NCBI RefSeq assembly: GCF_949987515.2
Contig: NC_082688.1
Coordinates: forward strand, 79,364,731 to 79,428,730
Origin: Delphinus delphis
Lineage: Eukaryota; Chordata; Mammalia; Artiodactyla; Delphinidae
Length of the DNA: 64,000 nucleotides
Direction: 5' to 3'
Below are positions 10,858 through 21,530 of the stretch, piece after piece; positions within the stretch are counted from its first letter, which is position 1, and each line of letters opens with the position of its first letter. The position numbers were made by a program, and so were the translations under genes. Below the pieces are notes generated by a model. The model was not told where the DNA came from. It worked only from the letters and a program-made list of their open reading frames with translations, and ran no database searches.

Positions 10858-13800
10858 ATGGTCATAGGAACATACATATTGATAATTACCTTAAATGTGA
10901 ATGGATTAAATGCTCAAACCAAAAGACACAGGCTTGCTGAATGGACACAAAAACAAGACCCATATATATGCTGTCCACAAGAGGCCCACTTCAGACCTAG
11001 GGACACATAAAGACTGAAAGTGTGGGGATGGAAAAAGATATTCCATGCAAATGGAAATCAAAAGAAAGCTGCAGTAACAATACTCATATCAGATAAAATA
11101 GACTTTAAAATAAAGAATGTTACAAGACACAAGGAAGGACACTACATAATGATCAAAGGATCAATCTAAGAAGAAGGTAAAACAATTGTAAATATATATA
11201 TGCACCCAACATAGGAGCACCTCAATATATAAGGCAAGTGCTAACAGCTATAAAAGAGGAAATCGACAGTAACACAATAATAGTGGGGGACCTTAACACC
11301 TCACTTACACCAATGGACAGATCATCCAGTCAGAAAATTAATAAGGAAACACAAGCTTTAAAAAACACAACAGACCAGATTGATTTAACTGATATTTATA
11401 GGACAGTCCATCCAAAAACGGCAGATTACACTTTCTTCTCAAGTGCACACGGAACATTCTCCAGGACAGATCACATCTTGGGTCACAAATCAAGCATCGT
11501 TAAATATAAGAAAATTAAAAACATATCAAGCATCTTTTCCGACCACAACGTTATGAGATTAGAGTCAATTACAGGGAAAAAAACATAAAAAACACAAACA
11601 CATGGAGGCTAAATAATATGTCACTAAATAACCAGAAGATCACTGAAGAAATCAAAGAGGAAATCAAAAATACCAAGAGACAAATCACAAAGAAAACATG
11701 ACAATCCAAAACCTATGAGATGCAGCAAAAGAGTTCTAAGAGGGAAGTTTATGGCAATACAATCCTACCTCAAAAAACAAGAAAAACCTCAAATAAACAA
11801 TCTAAACTTACACCTAAAGGAACTAGAGAAAGAAGAACAAACAAAACCCGAAGTTATTAGAAGGAAAGAAATCATAAAGATCAGAGCAGAAATAAATGAA
11901 ATAGAAACAAAGAAAACAATAGCAAAGATCAATAAAACTAAAAGCTGGTTCTTTGAGAAGATCAACAAAATTGATAAACCATTAGCCAGACTCATCAAGA
12001 GAAAGAGGGAGAGGACTCAAATCTATAAAATTAGAAATGAAAAAGAAGTTACAACAGACACCACAGAAATACAAAGCATCCTAAGAGACTACTACAACCA
12101 ACTCTATGCCAATAAAATGGACAACCTGGAAGAAATGGACAAATTCTTAGAAAGGTATAACCTTCCAAGACTGAACCAGGAAGAAATAGAAAATATGAAC
12201 AGGCCAATCACAAGTAATGAAATTGAAACTGTGATTTAAAATCTTCCAACAAACAAAAGTCCAGGACTAGATGGTTTCACAGGTGAATTCTGTCAAACAT
12301 TTAGAAAAGAGCTAACATCTGTCCTTCTCAAACTCTTCCCAAAAACTGCAGAGGAAGGAATACTCCCAAACTCATTCTATGAGGCCACCATCACCATGAT
12401 ACCAAAACCAAAGAGAGATCCTACAAGAAAGGAAAATTACAGATCAATATCACTGATGAATATACATGCAAAACTCCTCAACAAAATACCAGCAAACAGA
12501 ATCCAACAACACATTGAAAGGATCATACACCATGATCAAGTGGGATTTATCCCAGGGATGCAAGGATTCTTCAATATACACTAATCAATCAATGTGATAC
12601 ACCATATTAACAAATTGAAGAATAAAAACCATATGATGATCTCAATAGATGTAGAAAAAGCTTTTGACAAAATTCAACACCCATTTATGATAAAAACTCT
12701 CCAGAAAGTGGGCATAGAGGGAACCTACCTCAACATAGTAAAGGCCATATATGACAAACCCACAGCCAACATCGTACTCAATGGTGAAAAACTGAAACCA
12801 TTTCCTCTAAGATCAGGAACCAGACAAGGTTGTCCACTCTCACCAGTGTTATTCAACATAGTTTTGGAAGTTTTAGCCACAGCAATCAGAGAAGAAAAAG
12901 AAATAAAAGGAATTCAAATTGGAAAAGAAGAAGCAAAGCTGTCACTGTTTGCAGGTGACATGATACTATACATAGAGAATCCTAAAGATGCTACCAGAAA
13001 ACTACTAGAGCTAATCAATGAATCTGGTAAAGTAGCAAGATACAAAATTAATGCACAGAAATCTCTTGCATTCCTATACATTAATGATGAAAAATCTGAA
13101 AGTGATATTAAGGAAACACTCCCATTTACCACTGCAACAAAAAGAATAAAATACCTAGGAAAAAACCTACCTAAGGAGACAAAAGATCTGTATACAGAAA
13201 ACTATAAGACAATGATGAAATAAATTAGAGATGATACAAACAGATGAAGAGATATATCATGTTCTTGGATTGGAAGAATCAACATTGTGAAAATGACTAT
13301 ACTACCCAAAGCAATCTACAGATTCAATGAAATCCCTATCAAACTACCAATGGTATTTTTCAGAGAACTAGAACAAAAAATGTCACAATTTGCCCGGAAA
13401 CACAAAAGACCCCGCACATTCACAGAAAGATAGACAAGATGAAAAGGCAGAGGGCTATACACCAGATGAAGGAACAAGATAAAACCTCAGAAAAACAAAA
13501 GTCCCCAAATAGCCAAAGCAATCTTGAGAAAGAAAAACGGAGCTGGAGGAATCAGGCTCCCTGACTTCAGACTATACTACAAGGCTACAGTAATCAAGAC
13601 AGTATGGTACTGGCACAAAAACAGAAATATAGATCAATGGAACAGGATAGAAAGCCCAGAGATAAACCTACGCACCCTATGGTCACCTTATTTTTGATAA
13701 AGGAGGCAAGAATATACGATGGAGAAAAGACAGTCTATTCAATAATTGGTGCTGGGAAAACTGGACAGCTACATGTAAAAGAATGAAGTTAGAACACCCC

Positions 13801-14764
13801 CTAACACTGTACACAAAAATAAAGTCAAAATGGATTAAAGACCTAAATGTAAGGCCAGACACTATAAAACTCTTAGAGGAAAACATAGGCAGAACACTCT
13901 TTGACATAAATCACAGCAAGACCCTTTTTGACCCACCTCCTAGAGAAATGGAAATAAAAACAAAAATAAACTAATGGGACCTAATGAAACTTAAAAGCTT
14001 TTGCACAGCAAAGGAAAACATAACATGAGAAAAGACAACCCTCAGAATGGGAGAAAATATTTGCAAATGAAGCAACTGACAAAGGATTAATCTCCAAAAT
14101 TTACAAGCAGCTCGTGCAGCTCAATATCAAAAAAACAAACAACCCAATCCAAAAATGAGCAGAAGATCTAACTAGACATTTCTCCGAAGAAGATATACAG
14201 ATTGCCAACAAACACATGAAAGGATGGTCAACATCACTAATCATTAGAGAAATGCAAATCAAAACTACAATGAGGTATCACCTCACATCAGTCAGAGTGG
14301 TCATCATCAAAAAATCTACCAACAATAAATGCTGGAGAGGGTGTGGAGAAAAGGGAACCCTCTTGCAGTGTTGGTGGGAATGTAAATTGATACAGCCACT
14401 ATGGAAAACACTATGGAGCTTCCTCAGAAAACTAAAAATAGAACTACCATATGACCCAGCAATCCCACTACTGGGCATATACCCTGAGAAAACCGAAATT
14501 CAAAAAGAGTCATGTACCAAAATGTTCATTGCAGCTCTATTTACAATAGCCCGGAGATGGAAACAACCTAAGTGCCCATCATCGGATGAATGGATAAAGA
14601 AGATGTGGCACATATATACAATGGAATATTACTCAGCCATAAAAAGAAACGAAATTGAGCTATTTGTAATGAGGTGGATAGACCTAGAGTCTGTCATACA
14701 GAGTGAAGTAAGTCAGAAAGAAAAAGACAAATACCGTATGCTAACATATATGTATGGAATTTAA
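10858..14764 (+). pseudogene. L1 ORF2 (endonuclease / reverse transcriptase) remnant
   Basis: ATG at 10858 starts MVIGTYILIITLNVNGLNAQ, the conserved start of the L1 endonuclease domain. In-frame stops occur already at 11008-11010 and 11167-11169. The reverse transcriptase segment is open at 12594-13223, but its catalytic FADD motif reads FAGD at 12948-12959 (an essential aspartate replaced by glycine). An 83-bp foreign L1 piece is inserted at 13414-13496. The C-terminal cysteine-rich domain ([15 protein letters not shown]) is open from 14216 to the final TAA at 14762-14764. Intact ORF2p nicks target DNA and primes reverse transcription; this copy cannot. Confidence 0.9.
13414..13496 (+). mobile_element. 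83-bp L1 5'UTR/ORF1-start fragment inserted in ORF2
   Basis: This segment matches 9832-9914 of the same element (cattcacagaaa, agacaa(a/g)atgaaaaggc, acaagataaaac, cagaaaaac). It interrupts ORF2 sequence that is contiguous in the related copy at 38.6 kb. A 10-bp direct repeat with one mismatch flanks it: aaaagacccc (13404-13413) and aaaagtcccc (13497-13506). Confidence 0.8.
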
Positions 14765-15145
14765 GGAGAAAAAAATGTCATGAAGAACCTAGGGGTAAGG
14801 CAGGAATAAAGACGCAGACCTCTTAGAGAACGGACTTGAGGTTATGGGGAGGGGGAAGGGTGAGCTGTGACAGGGCGAGAGAGAGTCATGGACATATACA
14901 CACTAACAAACGTAGTAAGGTAGATAGCTAGTGGGAAGCAGCTGCATGGCACAGGGATATTGGCTCGGTGCTTTGTGACAGCCTGGAGGGGTGGGATAGG
15001 GAGGGTGGGAGGGAGGGAGACGCAAGAGGGAAGAGATATGGGAACATATGTATATGTATAACTGATTCACTTTGTTATAAAGCAGAAACTAGCACACCAT
15101 TGTAAAGCAATTGTACCCCAATAAAGATGTTAAAAAAAAAAAAAA
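14765..15145 (+). other. L1 3'UTR and poly(A)
   Basis: Follows the ORF2 stop. It contains a G-rich stretch (ggggagggggaagggtgagctg; also ggaggggtgggatagggagggtgggagggaggg near 14985-15020), typical of L1 3'UTRs and able to form a G-quadruplex. It ends with aataaagatgtt and about 15 A. Confidence 0.85.
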
Positions 15146-15404
15146 AGAGTCATGTACCACAATGTTCACTGCAGCTCTATTTACAATAGCCAAGAGATGG
15201 AAGCAACCTAAGTGTCCGTCATCAGATGAATGGATAAAGAAGATGTGGCACATATATACAATGGAATATTACTCAGCCATTAAAAGAAACAAAATTGAGC
15301 TATTTGTAATGAGGTGGATGGACCTAGAGTCTGTCAAACAGAGTGAAGTAAGTCAGAAAGAGAAAGACAAATACCATATGCTAACACATATATATGGAAT
15401 TTAA
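15146..15404 (+). mobile_element. Extra L1 ORF2 C-terminal fragment behind poly(A)
   Basis: Starts agagtcatgtaccac directly after the poly(A) of the full-length L1 and repeats the segment found at 14506-14764 (about 95% by eye), ending at the ORF2 stop region tatggaatttaag. It has no 3'UTR and no poly(A). Its sequence differs from the upstream copy at scattered sites, so it is a different L1 copy or a diverged duplicate. Confidence 0.85.
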
Positions 15405-15731
15405 GAACACCTCCTTCTTGACCAGTGAGTGAACCTTACACAATCAGTTTTGCCAATCACTTTTTTCCTAGGGAGTGCAAGATGGATTATACTTACATTG
15501 GTCTTTGGTAATTGTATGTAATTTTCTTTTTGGTAGGAGCCTAGTGTTTGATTTTTAAATTCAGTCACCTTTTATGTACATTTATTAAGTGTAAATGAAT
15601 GGTCCCTCCTGTTGCTATAGCATTCAGAAACTCTCCTACTATTCCAGAGATGGAAAATAAGTAAATAATAAATATGTTCATAAAGACATAAATAAAATGT
15701 TTCATGGGAATAAGAGGTTAAAAATAGCATG

Positions 15732-15786
15732 AAAGAAAGAAAGAGGAAGAGAAAGAGAAAAGAAGAGGGGAGAGAGAGAGAGAAAT
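15732..15786 (+). repeat. GA-rich low-complexity tract
   Basis: Imperfect purine run (gaaagaaagaaagaggaaga, then gagagagagagagaaatag). Confidence 0.9.
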
Positions 15787-15835
15787 AGATAGCAACTGGC
15801 CCTTACATGTGAGACAGGGGGTTTACCCGTCAAAG

Positions 15836-15852
15836 ACTGCCACCTAGTGGCA
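15836..15852 (-). promoter_or_regulatory. CTCF-like binding motif
   Basis: gactgccacctagtggc resembles the CTCF core on the reverse strand (GCCCCCTNGTGGC pattern), including the invariant CC..TNGTGGC positions. It lies in a repeat-free block. Binding is inferred from the motif only. Confidence 0.4.
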
Positions 15853-18284
15853 TTGTAATTGCACCGGTCCCTTCAGCCTCCCTGGAAGGCAGCCAGAGCG
15901 ATCAGAGGCAGCTGACCTGCAAGCCTTCAAAGCTAAATAAAAAGCAGATGAATAAATGTTGGTTCATCAGTACATTCTAAATCTTGACAACACAGAGCCT
16001 TATTTAATTTAATCCCTGTGCATCAGAGACTTTAACCGGCCATTAGTCAGGCATGCTGCCACTCTGCTCAGTTTCAGAGGGCTAGCGCTGTTTATGGGGC
16101 ATCAACCAGCCATATTTCATGTAAGTGGGTGAAAGGAAACAAAATCTCTTGTGATAAAATAAAGAATAAATATAAACACGATTGCTTTATCCTGCATAAA
16201 CCTTCACAGACCTCTTTTTAAGCCATTTAGATGTCTCTTTTTAAAAAATATTTATACATTTGAAATTTTTGAGTAAACAAAATGACCATGGACATTTTTT
16301 TAAATGACCAAAAGTGGCTTAAATTAGACTAGACTTTTAAGAGGCTCATTCTATCCAGTAATAAAATAATATTGATGGAAAAAACATGTTCATACTTAAT
16401 GTTTTCTCTCTGTTCTATCAAACATAGCAGTAAAATCACATGTATAAAGAATTTAACCTTAACTTTGTGCCTCCACACTCCTTTGCTGACTTAAACAAGG
16501 ATTACTGTACTATATGGCAAAAATCTATTTAAATGCCAAAAGCAACTCTGTATTTCTAAGCCTTTGTGTTGCCTTTTTATGTGGTAGAGAAAAAAAGAAA
16601 TAAGACTTGTCTGTTATTTTTTACTCCTGCCCAGGAAAAAAAATCTCAGAAGCTCTCATATTCTTTTTAATCACATTTTCTACCTCTAGGCTCCAAATTC
16701 TATTCTCGTTTACAGATTTCTAAGGTTTGCATAATTTTAAAGCACAGCACTATATATTTCAGTCCTATGAGTTGAATACTCAGAATTCAGCTGTTTCGGT
16801 ACACAGATTTAATGACCATCCATATTCTTGCAAAGAGAACAGGTAAACAGATCCAAAAGGATACTTTCTCTGCCAGGCTAATCTTAAGTAAAAAGTTAAT
16901 TGAATACAGTTAGAACATATGACCTACTAAAATAAAACCAAAAGTTAACAGTACAATTTTCATTTGAGTATCCAATCTAAAAAGCTTGACAAAGAAACAA
17001 AAATAGTTCCAGTGTGCATGCATTCATCATTCATTTAGATGAGTCACTTACATTAAAAGAAAAAAATCCATTGAGCAGACAAAGAAATAGTCTGAGGAGC
17101 AGAAGAGGAACCAAGAGAGTAAAATTTCACAGTACCCAAGGATGTAAGAGTTTCAAAAAAGAAGTAAATGCAACTGAAAGGTCCAGAAAAATAGTCTTGA
17201 AAAAATGTCCATTAGATATGGCAATTAAGGAGTCTTTGGACCTTAGGGAGAGAGTCTCAACAGAGTGGTGGTGGCAGAGGCCAGGCTGCAGTGGATGGAA
17301 GAGGAAGCTGGAATAGTAGTGATAGCAATATTACTCTTTCAAAAAACATGAATAATATAGGAAGCAAAAAAACATGAGGGGAAATACAGGGTCCAATGGA
17401 TAAATATTTTTAGGATAAGAGAACCATGAACATATTTGTTCACTGCAAGAATAGCCCAGTGGAAAGGCAGCAATGAGGATACGAGAAACAGAGGGAATGA
17501 CAAAGGAAGTTCATCTTGGAATCAGGGGGAGGGGTGTCAAGGGCAAAGGGAGGTGGGGAGTGACCTGCAATGAGAGGAGGAAACTCTCATTTTTTCTAGA
17601 CTGGAGGAAAAGATGGAGGGATAGCTGTGGATATAGATATGCGTTTAGGTGCAGGGGACAGCAGCACATTTGATAGCTTCAATGACGTACAAGGTGAGGC
17701 AGCTGTCGGAACCAAGGAGATGTGTGAGTTGGCCAGAGAGCCTAAGGAAAGTAGTGATGATTTGGAACAGGAAAAGCTACTGAAGCATAGTCCTCTGTAT
17801 GTTAGAGGAAGAAAGGCAAATTGTCCCATGGGTCCCAAACTGGGTATTTGCTGGGCAGATGTACAAAAAGGAATATGAGTGTTTTTTTTTCTGTATCCAA
17901 AATGATTCCCAGTAATTGTTTACACAACAAGGTAATGATCACTAATACTTTATGGTTGATCTTTCACTTTAAGTCCAAGTATACACACCACCTGCTTAGC
18001 ACCTGATGCTAAACTTTATTCCATCTCCAACATTGTTCTTCTGTTCTCAAAAAAAAAATAAATCCATGGCAATTTTTTCTTCTTTTTTTCCCAAGAAAGT
18101 TTCAAACTTCCTTCTGTCCCTAATTTGTCACTCACATTTGCCTTGATCCCTCTTAACTTTCTGAAATAATACATATTTTCTTCATAATGTTTGTATATTC
18201 TATACACTAAGAATATTCCATCCATATTTGACTATCACACTGTGGACAGATAACTAAAAGATGGAAATTCAATCCTAGCCAAGA

Positions 18285-18735
18285 AATTTTTGAGCAGCAA
18301 CAATTTCTTAAAACACAACTCCAAAATTTCAAACCATAAAAGAGAAAATAGGCAAATGTGACTGCATCAAAATTAATAACTATTGTACTGCAAAAGATAA
18401 CACTGAGAGAAAAAAAAGACAAGCCACATATGGAAAGAAAAATTTGAAATCATATATGTGACAAAGGGTGAACTTTTCAACAAATGGTACAGGAACAATT
18501 GGCTATCCCTATGCAAAAAAAAAATTGAACTTGGAGCTGTATTTCATAACATATAAAAAAATTAACTTGAAATGGATCATAGATCTAAAAGTAAATCCTA
18601 AAAACTATAAAACTTCTAGAAAAAGGTATGGGAAAAAAATCACTAATACCTTGGTTTCAGCAAAGATTTCCTAGCTACAACACCAAAATCATTATACATA
18701 AAAGAACAAATTGATAAATTGGACTTCATATCAAA
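18285..18735 (+). mobile_element. Old L1 fragments in shuffled order
   Basis: 18285-18465 (aaataggcaaatgtgactgcatcaaaatta, gacaagccacatatgga) corresponds to an L1 ORF2 part that normally lies downstream of the sequence at 18466-18735 (cttttcaacaaatggtacaggaacaattgg, cttgaaatggatcatagatct). Two partial copies or a local duplication are implied. Heavily diverged. Confidence 0.65.
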
Positions 18736-19205
18736 TCTCTGCTCTTCATGTGCATTTCCCCGATAGTTAGCAATGTTGAGCATCTTTGTATGTGCCTGTT
18801 GGCCCTCTGTATGTCTTTTTTGGAAAATGTCTATTCAGGTCTTCTGCCCATTTTTTAATTGGGTTGTGGGGTTCTTGGTATTGAGCTATATGAGCTGTTT
18901 ATATATTTTGGACGTTAACCCCCTGTCATTGCAAATATTTTCTCCCATTCAGTAGGCTATCTTTTCATTTTGTCGATGGTTTCCTTTGCTGTGCAAAGCT
19001 TTTAAGTTTAATTAGGTCCCATTAGTTTATTTTTGCTTTTGTTTCCCTTTGCCTGAGGAGACAGATCCAAAAAAATATTGCTATGATTTATGTCAAAGAG
19101 GGTTCTGCCTATATTTTCTTCTAAAAGTTTTTTGGTTTCTGCTCTTCATTTAGGTCTTTAATCCATTTTGAGTTTACTTTTGTATACGGTGTGAGAAAAT
19201 GTTCT
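18736..19205 (-). mobile_element. Inverted L1 ORF2 segment (twin-primed L1, 5' part)
   Basis: Read on the minus strand this is L1 ORF2 C-terminal sequence (caaaatggattaaagacctaaatga, gggagaaaatatttgcaatg). It is directly followed on the plus strand by the next part of the same region (cacctcacacctcattcctgagc), the arrangement produced by twin priming. Confidence 0.75.
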
Positions 19206-19279
19206 AATTTCACCTCACACCTCATTCCTGAGCATATATCCAAAGAAAATAAAAATACTAATTTGAAAAGATACATGCA
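19206..19279 (+). mobile_element. L1 ORF2 segment (plus part of twin-primed L1)
   Basis: Plus-strand L1 sequence 'gagcatatatccaaagaaaat ... tttgaaaagatacatgca', matching 47255-47293 of another copy. It is interrupted by the SINE at 19280 and continues at about 19547. Confidence 0.7.
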
Positions 19280-19544
19280 GGGACTTCCCTGGTTGCACAG
19301 TGTTTAAGAATCTGCTTGCTAATGCAGAGGACACAGGTTCGATTCCTGGTCCAGGAAGATCCCACATGCCGCAAAGCAACTAAGCCCATGCGCCACAACT
19401 ACTGAGCCTGCGCTCTAGAGCCTGCAAGCCACAACTACTGAGCCTGTGTGCCACAACTACTGAAGCCCTCATGCCTAGAGCCCATGCTCTGCAACAAAGA
19501 GAAGTCACGGCAATGAGAAGCCTGTGCACCACAACAAAGAGTAG
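19280..19544 (+). mobile_element. CHR-type SINE lacking 3' end and tail
   Basis: Head gggacttccctggttgcaca and B-box-like ggttcgattcctgg are present, with several 'ccacaactactgagcc' modules. It stops at 'caacaaagagtag' without the terminal module or an A-tail, and about 110 bp of the host L1 is missing at the junction. Confidence 0.85.
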
Positions 19545-19546
19545 CT

Positions 19547-19930
19547 GGGAATACTACTTAGCAATAAAAAAAGAATAAACCTTTGCTACATGCAACAATG
19601 TTGATGAATTTCAAAATAAATATGCTGAGTAAAAGAAGCGAACCAACACAAACTACATATTGTATGATTCCACTTATAGAAAATTCTAGAAAATGCAAAC
19701 TAATTTATAGTGACAGAAAGGGAATCAATGGTTGGAAAGGCTGGAAACAGTATAGAGGATCAGAAGAGACAGATTACAAAGAAGTATAAAGAAATTTTTA
19801 GAGATGGTGCATATGCTCATTTTCTTGCTTGTGGTGATGGTTTCACAGGTATATACATATGTCAAATTTTCAAATAGTATACTTTAGATATGTACAGTTA
19901 TGTATATCGAGCTCAATAAATCTACTTTAA
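19547..19930 (+). mobile_element. Old L1 3' end
   Basis: Continues the interrupted L1: 'gggaatactacttagcaat', then a decayed ORF2 end and a 3'UTR (gatggtttcacaggtatatacatatgtcaa) finishing at 'gagctcaataaatctacttt'. Confidence 0.75.
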
Positions 19931-20038
19931 AAATTCCACTACCTTTTCTCTATTAAAAAAAAAGTACAAGCAAATAAAACAATGAACACCTGTATATTAC
20001 TCACCTGGCTAAAAATAATTTATTAAAAATATATGTGA

Positions 20039-20244
20039 GGGCTTCCCTGGTGGCGCAGTGGTTGAGAGTCCACCTGCCGATGCAGGGGACACAGGTTCGT
20101 GCCCCGGTCCGGGAAGATCCCACATGCCGCAGAGCGGCTGGGCCCGTGAGCCATGGCCACTGAGCCTGCGCGTCCGGAGCCTGTGCTCTGCAACGGGAGA
20201 GGCCACAACAGTGAGAGGTCCGCGTACCCCTCAAAAAAAAAAAA
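20039..20244 (+). mobile_element. CHR-type SINE, short cetacean form
   Basis: Well-preserved short element (ggcttccctggtggcgcag to gtgagaggtccgcgtacc) with poly(A). The TSD is aaaaatatatgtga at 20025-20038. The 3' copy (20245-20264) is the same sequence with three extra AT units. Confidence 0.93.
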
Positions 20245-20264
20245 AAAAATATATATATATGTGA

Positions 20265-21530
20265 AGCCCCCTAAATACGCCTTCTACACTGGTTAGAGGA
20301 CCTCATCACCTTCTTATTGAGGAGGACCTACAGCACCCCAAAATCCCACATTTTCCTTTTATGCATAAATATGTATGATAAATTATATGTAGTTCTCATT
20401 GCAGAATCAGGGTTAATCATTCCCCACAAATTTTTTTTGCCACCTTCATGTGACAACAAGTTCAAGAGACCTCTGTGGGTAGTGAGAAATAGAGTCCCTT
20501 TAACCACACAGGCCTCTGCGTTTGGATTGGCTACCGCTCTGCTCCACCAGCAGCTGAGTGGGGCAGAGATGACTGAGCAAACTCAGCACAGGCACGACCT
20601 CTTACTACTTCCCAGCTGACTGACAGCAGGGCGACAGACCGTCCACTTCTACTTTATTACTCGAGGCTTTTCCTCTGGTCATGCATTATATACTCCCTAT
20701 TGGAAATGGCAATGTCTCTCCTAGAAAAGGAAAAAAGTTCAGGCTGTCAGCAGTACAGAAGGAAGTAAATGCATTTACAAGTTCCAATGTTATCTTAGCA
20801 ACTGCTTTTCTACACATTTTGCAACAATACAAGAAGAAAAGCCTTTTCCACAATGATATGACCCCAAAACATCAAAGAATTCATGTCAGGCTGAAATGGG
20901 AAGAATATAGCCTGTCCTAAGATTAATCTCTGGAAAGAAAATAAACAAGCAGATTTCTCAGTAATTATGCCTCTTACAGAAAATCTCAGAATGTGAAACT
21001 CTCCGGGGCCTCAGAGCCCACCATGTTCAAGACTCTTGCTTTGCAAACAAGAAACTGAGGCATGATTGCTTTATTGTGTTATATTTCAAAAACCTCTAAA
21101 TCTCTAAAAGGCTGGCAGAGTATGCCCATATTTCTTATCTTTTAGTACTTTGCTAATGGCTTTTCAAAACTTTCCAACTTCCAAACAATAAACTTCAAGA
21201 TAGGGACAGTGGGATGGTTCTCAGTCAGAGGGGCTAAAGTGAGCAATCTGTAGAAGCTAATTACATTTTATCCTACTAAAGGATGAACATGCAACTGCTC
21301 CTGATCTAAGTTTTCTCGGTTTTCCTGGGCAAGAAAAAGAGATCAGCCACCCATCCTTCTGCCATTTCACCACCAGCACCACACACGGGCCCTATAACCT
21401 AGTGACAAGTTATTGATGGCTCGTCGTACAGCCTGCGACTGCCTTGCTTCTGCAGACCAGAGAAGCTGGCATGCATGTAGATTATGAGAGTCTCATGGGA
21501 TCAGTTGTAAGTGGGATAAATAACCCCTAT
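20265..21530. other. Unique DNA
   Basis: No repeat or gene identified with confidence. The frame at 20317-20619 (100 codons) has no recognisable domain and is not supported as coding. Confidence 0.4.

Larger units (their letters stand above)
9000..15145 (+). mobile_element. Near full-length L1 retrotransposon, inactive
   Basis: About 6.1 kb containing a 5'UTR (to 9855), ORF1 (9856-10799), a short spacer, ORF2 (10858-14764) and a 3'UTR ending aataaagatgtt plus about 15 A. The exact 5' end is uncertain; L1-like sequence starts near 9000 (aactgctgaacaatcgtc). I found no TSD linking the two ends. Stops in both reading frames, a mutated reverse transcriptase active site and an internal insertion make it non-autonomous. 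A further ORF2 fragment follows directly after the poly(A). Confidence 0.88.
15405..18265. other. Unique DNA, 2.9 kb
   Basis: No functional gene recognised. It holds a purine-rich GA stretch (15732-15786), a CTCF-like site (15836-15852) in a repeat-free block to about 16230, and a diffuse G/A-rich section at 17075-17830 that may be a very old LINE-type relic. Frames at 17014-17316 and 17627-17878 show no domain. Confidence 0.4.
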
